This document shows positions 1 to 11,093 of a stretch of DNA of 64,000 nt, in pieces. The position numbers were made by a program, and so were the translations under genes. Position 1 is the stretch's first letter. Each line of letters starts with the position of its first letter. The notes under the pieces are model-generated. The model was not told the origin of the DNA. It made no database searches and saw nothing but the letters and a program-made list of their open reading frames with translations. Source of the stretch: Arachnopeziza araneosa (lineage: Eukaryota > Ascomycota > Leotiomycetes > Helotiales > Arachnopezizaceae); the NCBI GenBank assembly GCA_003988855.1, contig QYAI01000058.1:124001-188000 (forward strand). Reading direction: 5' to 3'.

Positions 1-577
1 TTTTGCCTTGTTGCATCCTTCGCCCGTCATTCAACGGCCGGCTACATTTATATGTTTCATGCCATACCCGGGTAAGACAGTCGGTCTCGAGCTGATCATA
101 ATAGAGACCGCTCAACTGCTATCCCTTGTGTCACTCAAACCGAAAATCCAATTCTTTGTCCGTAAAGTTTGATCCTGGTTATGACTAGCTGACTGTCACA
201 ATTCTGAATGTCTCCCAATATTTCGACCAACTGACCGTCCAAAAAATTCTGCCACTTCAATGCATCATTCTTAGTCGGCCTCTATGATTACCCTACGCGT
301 CTCCTAAAGATGTTGGCATTCTATTCACCGTCACCACCTTGTAAACAAACAGATCGTGACGCGCTCACTTCCGTGATTCTCAACCAAACGCAACAACACA
401 ACCCTGCTGCGAGAAGTTCTCATTTCTTCTAAGATCGATCCCTTTTTATCATAAGCAAGACTGTGTTCGTATCTACCCCTTGTGCGCCTTCGTACCTAGT
501 AATAACGCCTTCTCCGAGCTTAGACACGTACCAACCGACAAAACTGTGTATTGACTGATCCCGGTCGACCCGCAAAT
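1..577. other. Upstream region of the Ser/Thr-rich surface protein gene
   Basis: No coding exon is convincing here on either strand. The stretch presumably holds the promoter and 5' leader of the gene that starts at 578. Nothing more specific is seen. Confidence 0.4.
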
Positions 578-2847
578 ATGAAGACGTCAACTTTGGTTTT
601 CGGATCTCTCTTTGGGTTTTTAGCATTTACTACTGCAGTCAATCTCAATAAGATTGATACTAAGGTCAAAATTGAAGTCCGTGGAGGTATGTTCACGTAC
701 TACATTTGTGCTTTATTACCACTAATCTAGAGTAGACGATAGTGAACCCGTCCGTGTTGATGTTTATGCTCGTGATACCACTTCTGTTGATGTTGATGGT
801 GCTGCTGCTTCAATTTCAACTTCAACCATCTTTGATACAGTGGTTTCTACGATTATCAGTTGTGCCTCAACAGTCGTTGATTGTCCAGCCCATTCGACCA
901 CCAAGCTTACTTTCACGGCTCCCGTTTCAACTCCTACACCTGCTCCTCAAACCGCTATTGATAGCACAACCACGACCTTTTCTAGTTCGACCACGACTAT
1001 CTTGGTTACCTTTACTCCAACTTCTCAGTCGGTCGTCCCAAGTCCTGAAGCTTCCTCGGCAATATTGTCGCCTGCCAGTCAGCTCGCGAGTGTATCGTAT
1101 GTCATGTGTTTGGAATGAATATGTTCGACCCACTAATCTAAATAGATCTTCTGCCTCTCTCAATGTTCAATCTGGGTTCTCGGGAAGTCTGATTTGGAAC
1201 AGTACAACAAATGGTCCTCCAAGCATTATCTGGAGCACAGGTATTACTACGTAGGTACCTCTTGATGCTTTTTTCTTCGTATTATTAATTGAATAGGCCG
1301 TCGACTTTCAACGCCCATTCAGGGTTTACAGCCATTGGATTTTCATCTGCTGGTGGAACGGTCGTTCCTGGTACTATGTGAGTCAGTTCAATCTATTCCC
1401 GAACTCAATCTAACATCAAAGTAGTCTACCTACTAGTCTCCCGACCCTTGCTCAGACTTCGATTGCGACCTCTTCCGCTTATACTGTGTCTGCTCCTGTC
1501 TCTGCTGTTGGAACGCCATTAGTAATCTCACCCCCCAGCCGTCCGTTCTCCAACACCAGCACAGCCTTGGGTGCCTTGACTTCCTCGACTTCCTCTGATT
1601 TTACCTCGACAGTTACCTCCATTGTTGTTGCCACATCCACTTTCTACCCGTCCACAATTACGTTGACGACAATCACAGTCCCCCCATCCTCTTACTCGGC
1701 TATCCTAAGCACCTCTGTTTCATCGACTGCTAGCTCGCAAGAGTCAGCTTTGACCTCAACTCTTCCTGGCTTTACAACTACGATTAAGATCTCTCTGGCG
1801 CCAACGACTTCTGCTGAGGCTACCACCTCTGTCATCACGAGCATCGTTCAGCTTTCAATTACCACCCAAACTGTGGTGCTAAGTACACCTCTAGCTACTC
1901 CCATCACGGTCAACTCCGCTAATACGTATGCCGCACCAGCTCCAACATGCAATTGTCCCTTGGCTGCAACAAGTTCAGTCACAATCACTGTGTCAGTAAC
2001 TTTCTTTCAAAGCTCAGTCTTGGTTACACCCATTCCAGTTCAAGGATCTATTGCTGCGGTTAGCGGTAGCCTCGCTCTAATCCCCTCTTGCGCTCAAGAC
2101 AACTGCCTCCGACAATTCGTTCAATCTACAGCTGTCTTAGCTTTCTGCTCCAGCTTTACCACAACCACGAACACCGCTTCCACCAGTTATCCATCCTTCG
2201 TTTCCATGTGCAGCAACGGAGCCGCTCAGATCTCAAGCGCCTGTTCATGTGTCCATGGTATCGTACCCTATGGAACCACCTCTTCCACAACCGTAACCAA
2301 GGTTGTGGGTCCTGACACTTCAACCATCTACGTCAACCCACCATCCTCCAGCACCTCTTCCACAACAGTGACCAAGGTTGTGGGCCCTGATACTTCAACC
2401 GTCTACGTCAACCCGCCATCCTCCAGCACCTCATCCACAACAGTGACCAAGGTAGTTGGCCCAGACACCTCCACCATCTTCGTCAATCCACCAACCTCGA
2501 CCTCCACCGAGCTCGGCATTGCCTCTTCCTCGATCTGCAACTGCCCCTTCTACGACCAGCTCGTCCCCTCCAACGCCACATCTGGCTACCCAGCATGCAC
2601 CTGCACCCCAAGCGGAACGGCCCCAGCCTCAAGCCCCAGCGACAATGAGAGCACCAGCGGTCCGAGCACCTCGACTTCATACTCTACCACCTATATCATG
2701 CCCACCCTGACTACTAGCGCCAGTGCTAGCACCAGCAGCACCTTCAAAGGCGGGGCGGGAATGCACGTCACCGATAGCACCGAGGCCTTCAAGCTCGCCT
2801 TCGTGGTCGGCTTTGCCGTAGTCGTGGGCTTGATCGGTGAGCTCTGA
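578..2847 (+). CDS. Ser/Thr-rich secreted, probably GPI-anchored cell-wall protein
   Basis: Five exons join in frame: 578-686, 736-1096, 1146-1250, 1297-1377 and 1425-2847, giving 692 aa. The first acceptor could also lie 3 nt upstream, at 732. The start ATG at 578 gives a clear signal peptide (MKTSTLVFGSLFGFLAFTTA). Most of the rest is Ser/Thr/Pro/Val, typical of heavily O-glycosylated wall proteins. A Cys-containing segment in the middle (IPSCAQDNCLRQF ... ISSACSC) is the only folded-looking part. Near the C terminus a 25-residue unit (TVTKVVGPDTSTIYVNPPSS core) is repeated three times with an exact 75-bp period at 2281-2505. The last about 15 residues (LAFVVGFAVVVGLIGEL) are hydrophobic, as expected for a GPI signal, but the tail is short. 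A wall or adhesin-like role is inferred from composition; no enzyme domain is visible. Confidence 0.8.
2281..2505 (+). repeat. In-frame 75-bp tandem repeat, 3 copies
   Basis: Copies begin at 2281, 2356 and 2431, each opening with a TCNTCCACAAC sequence. The unit is exactly 25 codons, so copy-number change would lengthen or shorten the surface protein without breaking its frame. Differences between copies are mostly synonymous. Confidence 0.85.
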
Positions 2848-3619
2848 GCTCCTCTCACCACAACCAGCAGCGTGTGGACTCGATCGGAAGTATGATTCTC
2901 TAGTTCGTCCGCCCTCCCATCTACCCACAAAGTAATCTTCCATCTGACACCCCACCCAGGTCCTTCCCTCACCTCCTCACCCGCTCTGTACCCGAGCGTA
3001 AATGGTTCACCATTCTCCTTTGTCCGAAGATACATTGTATGAGTAGTATCAGCTGGTTTTCTACGTTGAGTTTTTCAAGATGGATGGATGGCTGCGTGGG
3101 CCGTAATGATGCTGATAATGAGGAATAAGAATGAGCTTGATGAGGACATGAGACACGAACTTCACATGATGCAATGCGCCGAATGCAGATGTAGGATAGC
3201 AAGAGCGACTGGATAGATATCGCAGTGCAAATAAAAGCAATGAATTTCCCTCCAAAGCACGCATGTTTGATCTGGATGAATTGGTTTGCTTTAACCTGGC
3301 GGTGAAACCTCTTTGAGAGGGTTTGCTTGCTGTAGCTATAGCTAGCTAGCTATGTGAGGGTCTTTTTAAACCCCTGATCTGGTCCCTATTTCGATCCTCC
3401 CATTTCTAAATAATAGACATTCAAGCCTGGAGCTTGGATAAAGCATGCTACGAATTTGAGTCTTCCATTCCTTTCAACGCCATACCTTGCCAACCAAGCC
3501 AATAATTCCCAGCCAAACCGATCCGAGCCAAACCAAGCCAAGCTAAACCGAGCCAAGCCAAACTCCAGAGAAGTAGCAAGTACGGCATAAAATCCACTTC
3601 TTCCTCCTCTTTCGATCAC
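2848..3619. other. Convergent intergenic region with a short A+C-rich repeat tract
   Basis: Holds the 3' ends of the surface-protein gene (+) and the capping-enzyme gene (-). Open frames here lack domain content. At 3492-3564 there is an imperfect 10-bp tandem pattern built on AGCCAAACC/GAGCCAAGCC. Confidence 0.5.
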
Positions 3620-4953
3620 TCAACCCTTCCCCATGCCAGGCCCAGGTCCTGGACTCGGTCTCCCATTCCCCTGCTCTTCTGCCTTTCGTTTTTGCCCTGT
3701 ATTCGCATTGCTCACGCCTAGACTTGCAACTCTTTTCCTCTCCGCCTCCTTCTTATCCCTGTTCAACCTCTCCGCCTCTCGTAGCTTCCACTGATCCCTA
3801 ATATCCTTGGCCGCAATCATGAGATCCTTTTCCGTGACCCTATCCATAATACTCTCAATAACGCTCTCTACCGTACTCGTGTGATTAGCCTGCGTCTTGT
3901 CGTCGCGGAAACGCATATATCGCCATCGTCTCTGCGAATCCATGAAGCATTCTACGATTCGGTCATTGAGCGGTTGTTGGAGGGATTTCAACGACTCCCA
4001 CTCCGAGGGCTCGATGTACATCGTTGCATACCACGGGTCTTCATTACCGTTTCCGGCGAAGACGTGCAGATTGCAGACGGGAAGAGCGTCGTAGTCAGGG
4101 TAAGGTTCGCGGATGCCTTCAGAGAGGTCTTGTTCGTCTGGGTCGATCAAGGGGAAGTCGAGACTGAGGCGGAAGTCGATGGAGTTTTCTGCTTCAGGCT
4201 TCCATTTGACAATGTTTTGGTCAGTACCGTGTTTGTATTCTGATGTTCGGCAGGTGAAGATCAGCCCATCGTTACCATGAGGAAGGGAGGGCAGAATGGC
4301 TTTGAACATCATTTCGATGGCATAGGAGAATTGAAAAGGTTTTTGTTCCATGATGAAGTGCATGTACTGCTTTTCTTCGGGAAACTCTCTCAGTAATTGG
4401 AGATAGGGATCTAGGACTCGTTCTTTAAAATATGCCAGCCGTTTGTCGAGTGTCCGTACCATGAGGTTATTTCCGTCCAATATCAAACAATCGAATACCA
4501 GAAATTTGGGTTGTGTTCCTCCTCCGGGCACTTTGTCTATCACCAATTCGCCATCGATCAAGGTTGCTCTGTGGAAACCTTCCATATCCCGAATGACTGG
4601 GAAATGGAGAGCACCTTTAGGCACAAACCAATAATCATTCTTGCGGTCAATAAGGTAGTGTATTTCCTCCCCGTGATCGTCTTGTGTGAGATATAATAGA
4701 TAGCGCATGCCATCTGACTTTTCGCATACGTAGAAGCTATCTCAATTAGTATACACTGACATGGAGAAAAGACAACCAACTCTTGTTTTGTTAACTCGAC
4801 AAGATGCCGCCTGGCAAAGCTGACTGGCTGTGCACCTGGGAAATTATGATTCTTTCTCTCTAGAAGAGTTGCGACTTCGGCACGCATGCTAAAGAGCAGA
4901 TCTCCTTCGGCCTTGATGCCAGGCGCTTCGATCGAAGTGAGAGGGCCTGACAT
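3620..4953 (-). CDS. CEG1: mRNA-capping enzyme, guanylyltransferase (alpha) subunit
   Basis: Two exons, 4953-4781 and 4736-3620, give 429 aa, the usual length for fungal CEG1. The protein transfers GMP from GTP to the 5' diphosphate end of nascent RNA in the nucleus. The nucleotidyltransferase motif I EKSDG is at residues 63-67, created by joining the exons (KQ-D-FYVCEKSDG); its lysine (residue 64) is the expected GMP-accepting residue. Downstream, IDGELVID, DGLIF and IVKWKP match later motifs of the fold, and an OB-fold domain follows before a charged, Gly/Pro-rich tail. The 44-nt intron has a weak donor (GTTGGT) but a good branch site (TACTAAT). No disruption is seen; this is the most conserved housekeeping gene of the window. 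Its 5' neighbour region is shared with the divergent side toward 5464. Confidence 0.92.
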
Positions 4954-5463
4954 GGTGTGATATGGATGATCGGGGATTGGTGATATCTATTAACAGAGTA
5001 AAAGTTCCTCGGAAGAACTCGGCGGGGTTCTTCGAGGCTTTGGGTGGTTACCAACAAAGAGAAGAAATTGTGCTGGAGGGTCGCGTTTGCGCCGTGGAGA
5101 GTGTCGCTGGGACGGGGTTTGAAGCTGGTCTGGGGGGTTATGCGGTCGGTGTATTTGCGTAGACATTTATTCAGGTCATGCTGCAGCTCTTGCAGCTGGA
5201 AGAGCGAGTCACATCTGTTGAGACGTCCTGGCGCATTTAAAAGTTGAAGACTGCTTTTCCAGGATAAAGCAACGCCTTTCTGGCTCGGCACGTGATCTTA
5301 TGCAGGGGCACTTAAAGTTCTCTTGGCCTGAGCTTGTTTACTCATCTCTCGTCAATAAGTTATGTGGGAGCTCATCCTTAGAGACTACTCCTTCAATAGA
5401 GAGTTCAGCCTCTTTCCATTATTTCTAAAGCTTTAAGCTACATGTATAGTGTGATCTTGCTTT
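4954..5463. other. Intergenic region upstream of CEG1
   Basis: Contains overlapping short frames on both strands without domain content. It presumably holds the CEG1 promoter and the 3' end of the Zn2Cys6 gene. Confidence 0.4.
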
Positions 5464-7164
5464 TCAATCATCTCCCAGGTCTTTCCTTGCTATTAGACAA
5501 AGTCTGGTTATCCCCGTCGCATGTCCAATCTCGACCAACGACTTTGACGCCCATACTCTTTCTCTTCGTTCGACTGACTCACAGTCCTGGATCATGTTCA
5601 ATGGCCATACAATTGTCTGTCCACTTAATGCTGTTGGATTCCTAGTTTCCTTTAGTTGACCCGACGAATCGACCTGTCCCATTACAAACGGGATGGAAGC
5701 TCGAATGTCCTCGACCATGGTTCCAATGATCTGCTTGGATTTGACCGCTGAAGATTGTATTTCAGCAATATGTGTAGGTTTGCAGCAAGTTGACCGCTCC
5801 AAAACAGCGGCGCATTCCATCATGGCATCCCTCAGGACGATTCGAGCTGCTCTGTAAGTGTTCCAGACACAAGCAGTCCAGAGACTCTCATAGCAGTCAT
5901 AAAAATCCTTCTCATTACCATCTTCTGCTCCAGAACCATTCGATATCTTTCGAGTAATCCGCCACTTTGGGTTCGTCTCCCACCATCCTCGATTGTGCTC
6001 GTCAATGACCTCCGTAATCCGGGTAAGAGACATTAATTCCAAGAAATTAATATACCTTTCAGCACCTTCGGTTTCCTGATTCCGTCTCACAATATTACAG
6101 AGCTGGCTAGCTTGAGCAACTATCTTTGCAAATTGCAAGTACGCTCCCACTGTACGAACTGAGCCGAATGATTTATTCAAGCCGTCGAACCAGTCGATGC
6201 TCCCTTGGGATGGTGGAGTACGTTTTTTCAAATTCAGTAGCAGCTTTGAAATATCAGCAACATATCATTATTTTCCAGAATATTACCTACAGCTTGAGTT
6301 TGCGGCAGGACGTCAAAAACTCTATCGCCATCATCCGCACCAGATCCAAGTCTGAGTGCCGTCTTACCAAATATTTTCCGCTTTCTTCGCTCAAGAACAG
6401 CCCGAAGTCCGTTCAAATGTTTGCCGTACGCACCGGCTTCTTCGTCCATAATAAACTATTCCATGTAAGCATGAAGCTATGCTTCTTTGTGTGTACAAAC
6501 CTGAAAAATGTCCAAAAGAGCTATTGCCATCATTGTACAGTCATCATACTCGTCATTCGCCAGAGCTTTTGATATCGCCTCCAGCGCTGCTACATAAAAT
6601 ACTCTGGCTTTGTGTCGCAAACGCTGATCGCTTTGCTTCTTGCTGAGAATGGCATATGACGCTGCCCACAGAGCTGGTTTGAAACACACATCCTCCGGTG
6701 CAGTTGAATAATTCTGCGGCAAATGCGAGAGAGGTCCTGGCCAACCGGACTTTTGAGCTGGTTCGATGAACTGGGCGTGAAAGAAGACTAAAACATCTTG
6801 AGCCGCTGTTGAAATAGTCATCAATGCTTCGGGTTATCAGCAAGGTTCCGACACATAATGTTGGCTAAGGCATACTCAAGGACTCTTTTTCCTTCGGTGG
6901 AGTTGATAAACGGGAAATTCTTTGTTTTGTTGAAGCAAGACTACGTGTTTTGGCTTTCTTGTTCTCGTTTCGATAGACGACGTCGAAAGTGTCACGATAT
7001 CCTCGACACACTACTCCGGAATCGATACATCTTGAACATTCTGGGCGCTGCTGATTGCACTATGAATTATCAGATAGTGTTATTGAGTAAACTTGCAACT
7101 GACATACACTTTTCTTTTTCTCGCGACATCGTGCACATCCTCGGCTTGGACCAGTATATACCAT
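5464..7164 (-). CDS. Zn2Cys6 fungal transcription factor
   Basis: Five exons (7164-7108, 7059-6876, 6826-6501, 6455-6291, 6243-5464) keep one frame and give 503 aa. The zinc cluster is assembled across intron 1: GCARCREKKKS then CNQQRPECSRCIDSGVVC, with spacing C-x2-C-x6-C-x6-C-x2-C-x6-C at about residues 10-37, which binds two Zn ions and DNA. The remainder resembles the fungal-specific regulatory domain of the PF11951 type, including LFRQ-like helices and a WPL segment near the end. All introns are 44-49 nt with normal acceptors. Target genes cannot be read from the sequence. Intron 4 uses donor GTAGGT, chosen because it keeps the frame. Confidence 0.82.
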
Positions 7165-8769
7165 TTGGTCTGAAGTTGAGTGGAGGTTGGTGAGTGAGGG
7201 GGAAATCTGACGGCAGTCTGTGCATGTGCTATATAAATAACTGAACATTAGTGAGACATTTAAAGGAATGGAATGAAAGAGATTGTGGCGTAAGCCCTAC
7301 CGGCATCGAAGAACCTGTGCCGTTTGACGTAAAGGTGCCCGGTCGCATAAATTTCAGCGAACCAGAAAATCCCTCGAATCTGACAGATGATGGCTCAGCA
7401 TGAGCAACTCGGTGGATTCTCTGTCCGTAGGGCTGAGTTCAGCCCCGAAATTCCTTTGCTCGGTTTGGGTAGATATCGAAGATCAAACTACTCGTCTTTT
7501 GACTAGTCGCTGCGAGCAGACCCTATGCGGGGATGGTACGAATTCCTTAATAGATTGTTTTTCTCGTATTAAAACTTTAAGGGGCCAAGTTCGAGTTACT
7601 CTAGAGAGTCTTCGATATGACATATCCGCTGGCCAAAATCGCTCATGCTCATATAGGATCTATCCAATATTTTTTTCAGCTATCGTGCGACGAAAGCTCT
7701 TACTATCACACCACGGAGTAGGAGATAACAAATGCCACTAATCATTTCAATTACTCTCCGGGTACTCGGACTGCAGACTTCTTGCTTCGCAATTCGCCAA
7801 CTTTCCCAGCTTTCAGGATTCTCTTTTCTCACATCGCATACTCTTTTCGTCTTACTCCGTGTACTTGAAAGGTACCTTTCTTTCTTGGAGTGGATGTAGA
7901 TCTTCAGAGAAGTACCCACGTCGAAGGGTCGGGCTTGGCAAGCTCCAAACAGCATCTTGCATAGGATAGCTTGCCGACCTGTAAACTTGATCCTGCCAAA
8001 GGTACATGCAATAAAGCTTGAGGTTTCGTTGCTAGTCTTTTATTGATCTGAAGAGGAGTTGGGAATAGTGTACGGCATTCGAGGTACCTCATCTTCTTGA
8101 ATTCAGGACTGGCTTTTTCGATGAACTCGCCAACTTCACAGATGTTAGTGAGACGAAGAGTAGCCCGGACGAATAATCTTTATTTAAATCTCGGGTATTT
8201 TTGTTGAAGAGATGAAAGGTTGCCAGAGTCCGCCTCGGGATATCGAGTTCCTGTTCTAGGCCCGGAACTTCGCGTTGGACTGAGAGAATATAGGATCCTT
8301 TTAAGCTTGGGGGAGCATTTGGATGATACTGGAGTCACGTTAGCCAGTTGCTAGATCTTGACGTAGGTGATGAAGTTTCGGGGGTAATTTGGATTTCGAT
8401 TATGGAAACTTGCAGGGGAACAATGAATGCAAGTTTTGAGAGTCTTCAAGACCATTACTTGCACCTGATCATCGATCTTTGTTGGAATTAAAGACCGACG
8501 TTCACGTTCGCTAATGGAAAATTATATGAGCTGAAAGGCGGTGACACAAGATAGGCAATACTTTACTGGCGTCTGTCTACTTCTATAAATACAAATGACG
8601 GTTTCGACCTCGACCATTCAATACGACCATTCAACAACTATCACCATCTCTCTTGACCAAGACTGTAAGTAAAAGCTCAACAGTAGCTTGAACTATCAGC
8701 TAATTCTCTTATCCGAAGAGATTAATAAATCTTCTTCGATTTTCAAGGGCTTCTCAAATTTCAAAAAAC
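7165..8769. other. Long intergenic region
   Basis: About 1.6 kb with only short, domain-free frames (for example near 7400-7740 + and 7680-7955 -). It probably contains the promoter of the Zn2Cys6 gene at its left end and the former promoter of the broken 2EXR gene at its right end. No repeat is obvious. Confidence 0.4.
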
Positions 8770-9391
8770 ATGGACACCAGGGCAGCTGCTCTGACCTCAG
8801 GCCTCCTCCAAGAGCTACCAGACTATGAACAAGAACTCTACATTCAGCTTGATTGTCGTCTAAACACTCAGGCTTTCGTCTTATTTGCGCGACTACCTGC
8901 AGAAGTCCGCTTCAAGGTCTAGCGCCTTGGCTTCCCTGGACCCCGATATGTGTCTTTCGGCTAAGAGGAGTATATGTCCGAGGATTTTTGGATGGAACCA
9001 ATACCCGTCCGAGATGCACAACTGAATTTCCCAATCACGGCTTGGATCAGCTCGGAGAGTCGTGAGGAGACGTTCAAGCACTATTTTCTGTGCAATTATG
9101 GCGATTTGGATGATGCTGAGACCTGGTTGAAATATCGCGGAACTAGTTGTCCAGAACGACGGCGACAGATTTCTATCTCTATTTTTCCAGTTCCGCGGTC
9201 TAGAGAAAATCACGTTCATCTGGAGCGTCGATCCTGATTCTAACGATGTGGATGACACAGTGTACAAGGTTGACGGTCAGGATATCAAGACCGAGGAGGT
9301 TTTGAGACGATATTTCAAGCGGAATGAGGCTGCTTTCATCCATGGTATGCCCATCGTGGCGGTGGAGGAATGGAGACCTTCTCGCTTTTAG
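8770..9391 (+). pseudogene. Broken 2EXR-domain protein gene
   Basis: From the ATG at 8770 the frame reads a 2EXR-like opening: QAFVLFARLPAEVRFKV, then RLGFPGPRYVSF, the hallmark LPxEIRxKIWxxxLPGPR pattern. The conserved Trp codon is TAG at 8920-8922 and a second stop (TAA) lies at 8962-8964. Reading continues in the same frame through a conserved stretch (SSESREETFKHYFLCNYG) to about 9150. The 3' part, from FRGLEKITFIWSVD to the stop at 9389-9391, is in a different frame, so at least one indel or deletion also exists. The 2EXR family is large in leotiomycetes and has no established function. TGG to TAG fits a RIP-type G-to-A change. Confidence 0.7.
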
Positions 9392-10205
9392 GATTATGCA
9401 TTGTGGACGTGTGAGTTAGACTATGAGAGGTGTAGAATCAGAATTGAATGTCTTTGAGTATTATATTCGAGAACCATTCCACAAGAGCCAGTTGTCCAAA
9501 CAAACACGGTTCAAACACGTAGTTACAAACAATAATTTCGACATCCTGATAGCTGCCGTTTACCCTGATGCATTCAATCTTAAGGTCCGAAGCATTAGAT
9601 TAGTGCTTACCTTGGCCTTATACCTCTTCCTGTCGGAAATAGGCGGTCAAATCTAGCACTTTAAACACCCTAAACTAGAAAACAAGTATCAAAACAAGCA
9701 CCTAGTTTAAGTCGATTTTAGTAAGAGGGATTACTTAAAAATAGCTTGTCTACTTATAAATATAATATCATACTTATTCTAGGGTTATTACAGATGTGTT
9801 GCAGTATAACCGTTGAATTCATTGTTCTGGCGCACGGTGCTAATTGCAGTCTCTTTTTTCCCACCGGAAGAGATACATTACCTTGGTCACCTAGGTTGCA
9901 ATACATTATCTTTCTCTCTCTGCTTTGGGCCTCACACGGTCCATCGGTCGCGAAAGAGGAAAACCACTGCCTCTGCTGGAACTATCGCCGCTTCTACGTG
10001 GTGAATTTGGATGACGACGTGAAACTGAAATCCATATTTCTCTCATCGACTTTCAAGGAGAGCTTCGTGAAAGCATCATTTTCGACCAAGAACCTAGAAT
10101 GTGCTATCATTCCTCTAGGAGGTTTTGGATTACCCCCAGCAACTTTACGTGTACCCTTAATTGGTTTCATTGTCAATTATTAAATTTCTTGTATGCGTAA
10201 TAATT
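9392..10205. other. AT-rich region with LTR-like relic
   Basis: No gene is supported. The segment 9717-9875 is a diverged copy of 56886-57050 (listed separately). Open frames at 9746-10183 overlap it and look like repeat-derived noise. Confidence 0.4.
9717..9875 (+). repeat. Degenerate dispersed repeat, copy A
   Basis: Opens with TAGTAAGAGGGATTACTT and contains GTTGAATTCATTGTTC and GCGCACGGTGCTAATT. It aligns along its length with 56886-57050 (AGTAAGAGGGATCACTT ... GTTGAATTTAGTGTTC ... GCGCAAGGTGCCAATT). An LTR or other transposon end is likely, but no coding part or target duplication could be identified. Confidence 0.6.
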
Positions 10206-10370
10206 TTACAGACTCTATGTTGATTTTGAAATTCTTTTTGGGCTCAACAAAGTTACAGATTCAATGTTGATTTTTTGGTTTAACGTAAATTTGATTATGT
10301 TACAGACTCGATATCGATTCTCGGTTTTATATTCACGTAAATTAAATACGGGTTTCATGTCGATTCTTAA
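10206..10370. repeat. 47-bp tandem repeat, about 3.5 copies
   Basis: Units start TTACAGAYTCDATGTTGATT at 10206, 10253 and 10300, exactly 47 bp apart, with a decayed fourth copy near 10347. A related sequence recurs around 16270 and 16313. Confidence 0.7.
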
Positions 10371-10879
10371 CCTTTCCTTACATAATCTGCTATGTTAGAA
10401 ACAGAGTTCATTTTTAGAGTTTAGCGTACTCATGGCTAAGTATAAACTCAATATTAATTACTGCGGCTCATTTTTCACTTCACGATATTGCAGGTAACCG
10501 CAAGAGCCAAATAGGTTAGCTACCAGGTTTTTCATCGGATATCAGGAAGATTCAAACAGTACGTAGCCTAACAGGGTACTTGAAGAAGCAGCGTTCTAAA
10601 AGCGATACTACTTAAAAATGCAAGTTTTTTTCAAGAAAAGATTGAACTGTAACGGATAAATTCTTATTTCCAGCATCGATATTGACATCTGTATTCCATC
10701 GAAGTGTGCAATGCTGAGAAAAGTCCGGCTAACATTCCTTGAGTCCCTCCAAATCCACATCGTGATCTAACGAAAGCTCTTCCTCCATCTTATCCTTGCT
10801 GTTCACGAAGCAAAGGTTCATACCAAGCCCAAGACAAGAAAATTGATATTGTAGAAGAAGAAGCTCAAATGTCTAGTGT

Positions 10880-11093
10880 TTAACAGTAGACAGGAGTATA
10901 TTGATCCGGTCCTCCACAGTTCTCTCTCTTTACATCGGCCGCGACACTTTCACGTTTCTCGGCAACTAAAGAACCAATGTCAGTAAAATTACTCAAATTA
11001 GATATAGTCGTCATATTTACTGGTAGCTACAGGCACAGCTGAGACTGAAGCGCTTAGTATAGCTCCAAGGAGAGCAAAGCTAATGAACTTCAT
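10880..11093 (-). CDS. Small secreted peptide precursor with Kex2 sites
   Basis: Two exons, 11093-11021 and 10965-10880, split by a 55-nt intron (GTAAAT...TTTAG), encode 52 aa. The first 19 residues (MKFISFALLGAILSASVSA) form a textbook signal peptide. The rest has two Lys-Arg dibasic sites (IAEKR and DVKR), the cleavage pattern of the Golgi protease Kex2. Cleavage after the second would release the terminal 14-mer ENCGGPDQYTPVYC, with two Cys that could form one disulfide. Two readings fit: a fungal RiPP precursor (dikaritin type), because a UstYa oxidase gene lies 3 kb away; or an alpha-pheromone-like peptide, because CGGPDQ resembles the CGRPGQ core known from Botrytis-type alpha pheromone. 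The core is not repeated, which is unlike most dikaritin precursors. Function is inferred only. Confidence 0.7.

Noticed and set aside
9746..10183. 145-aa frame overlapping degenerate repeat copy A
   Set aside because: Lies in repeat relic; composition not protein-like and no family match.
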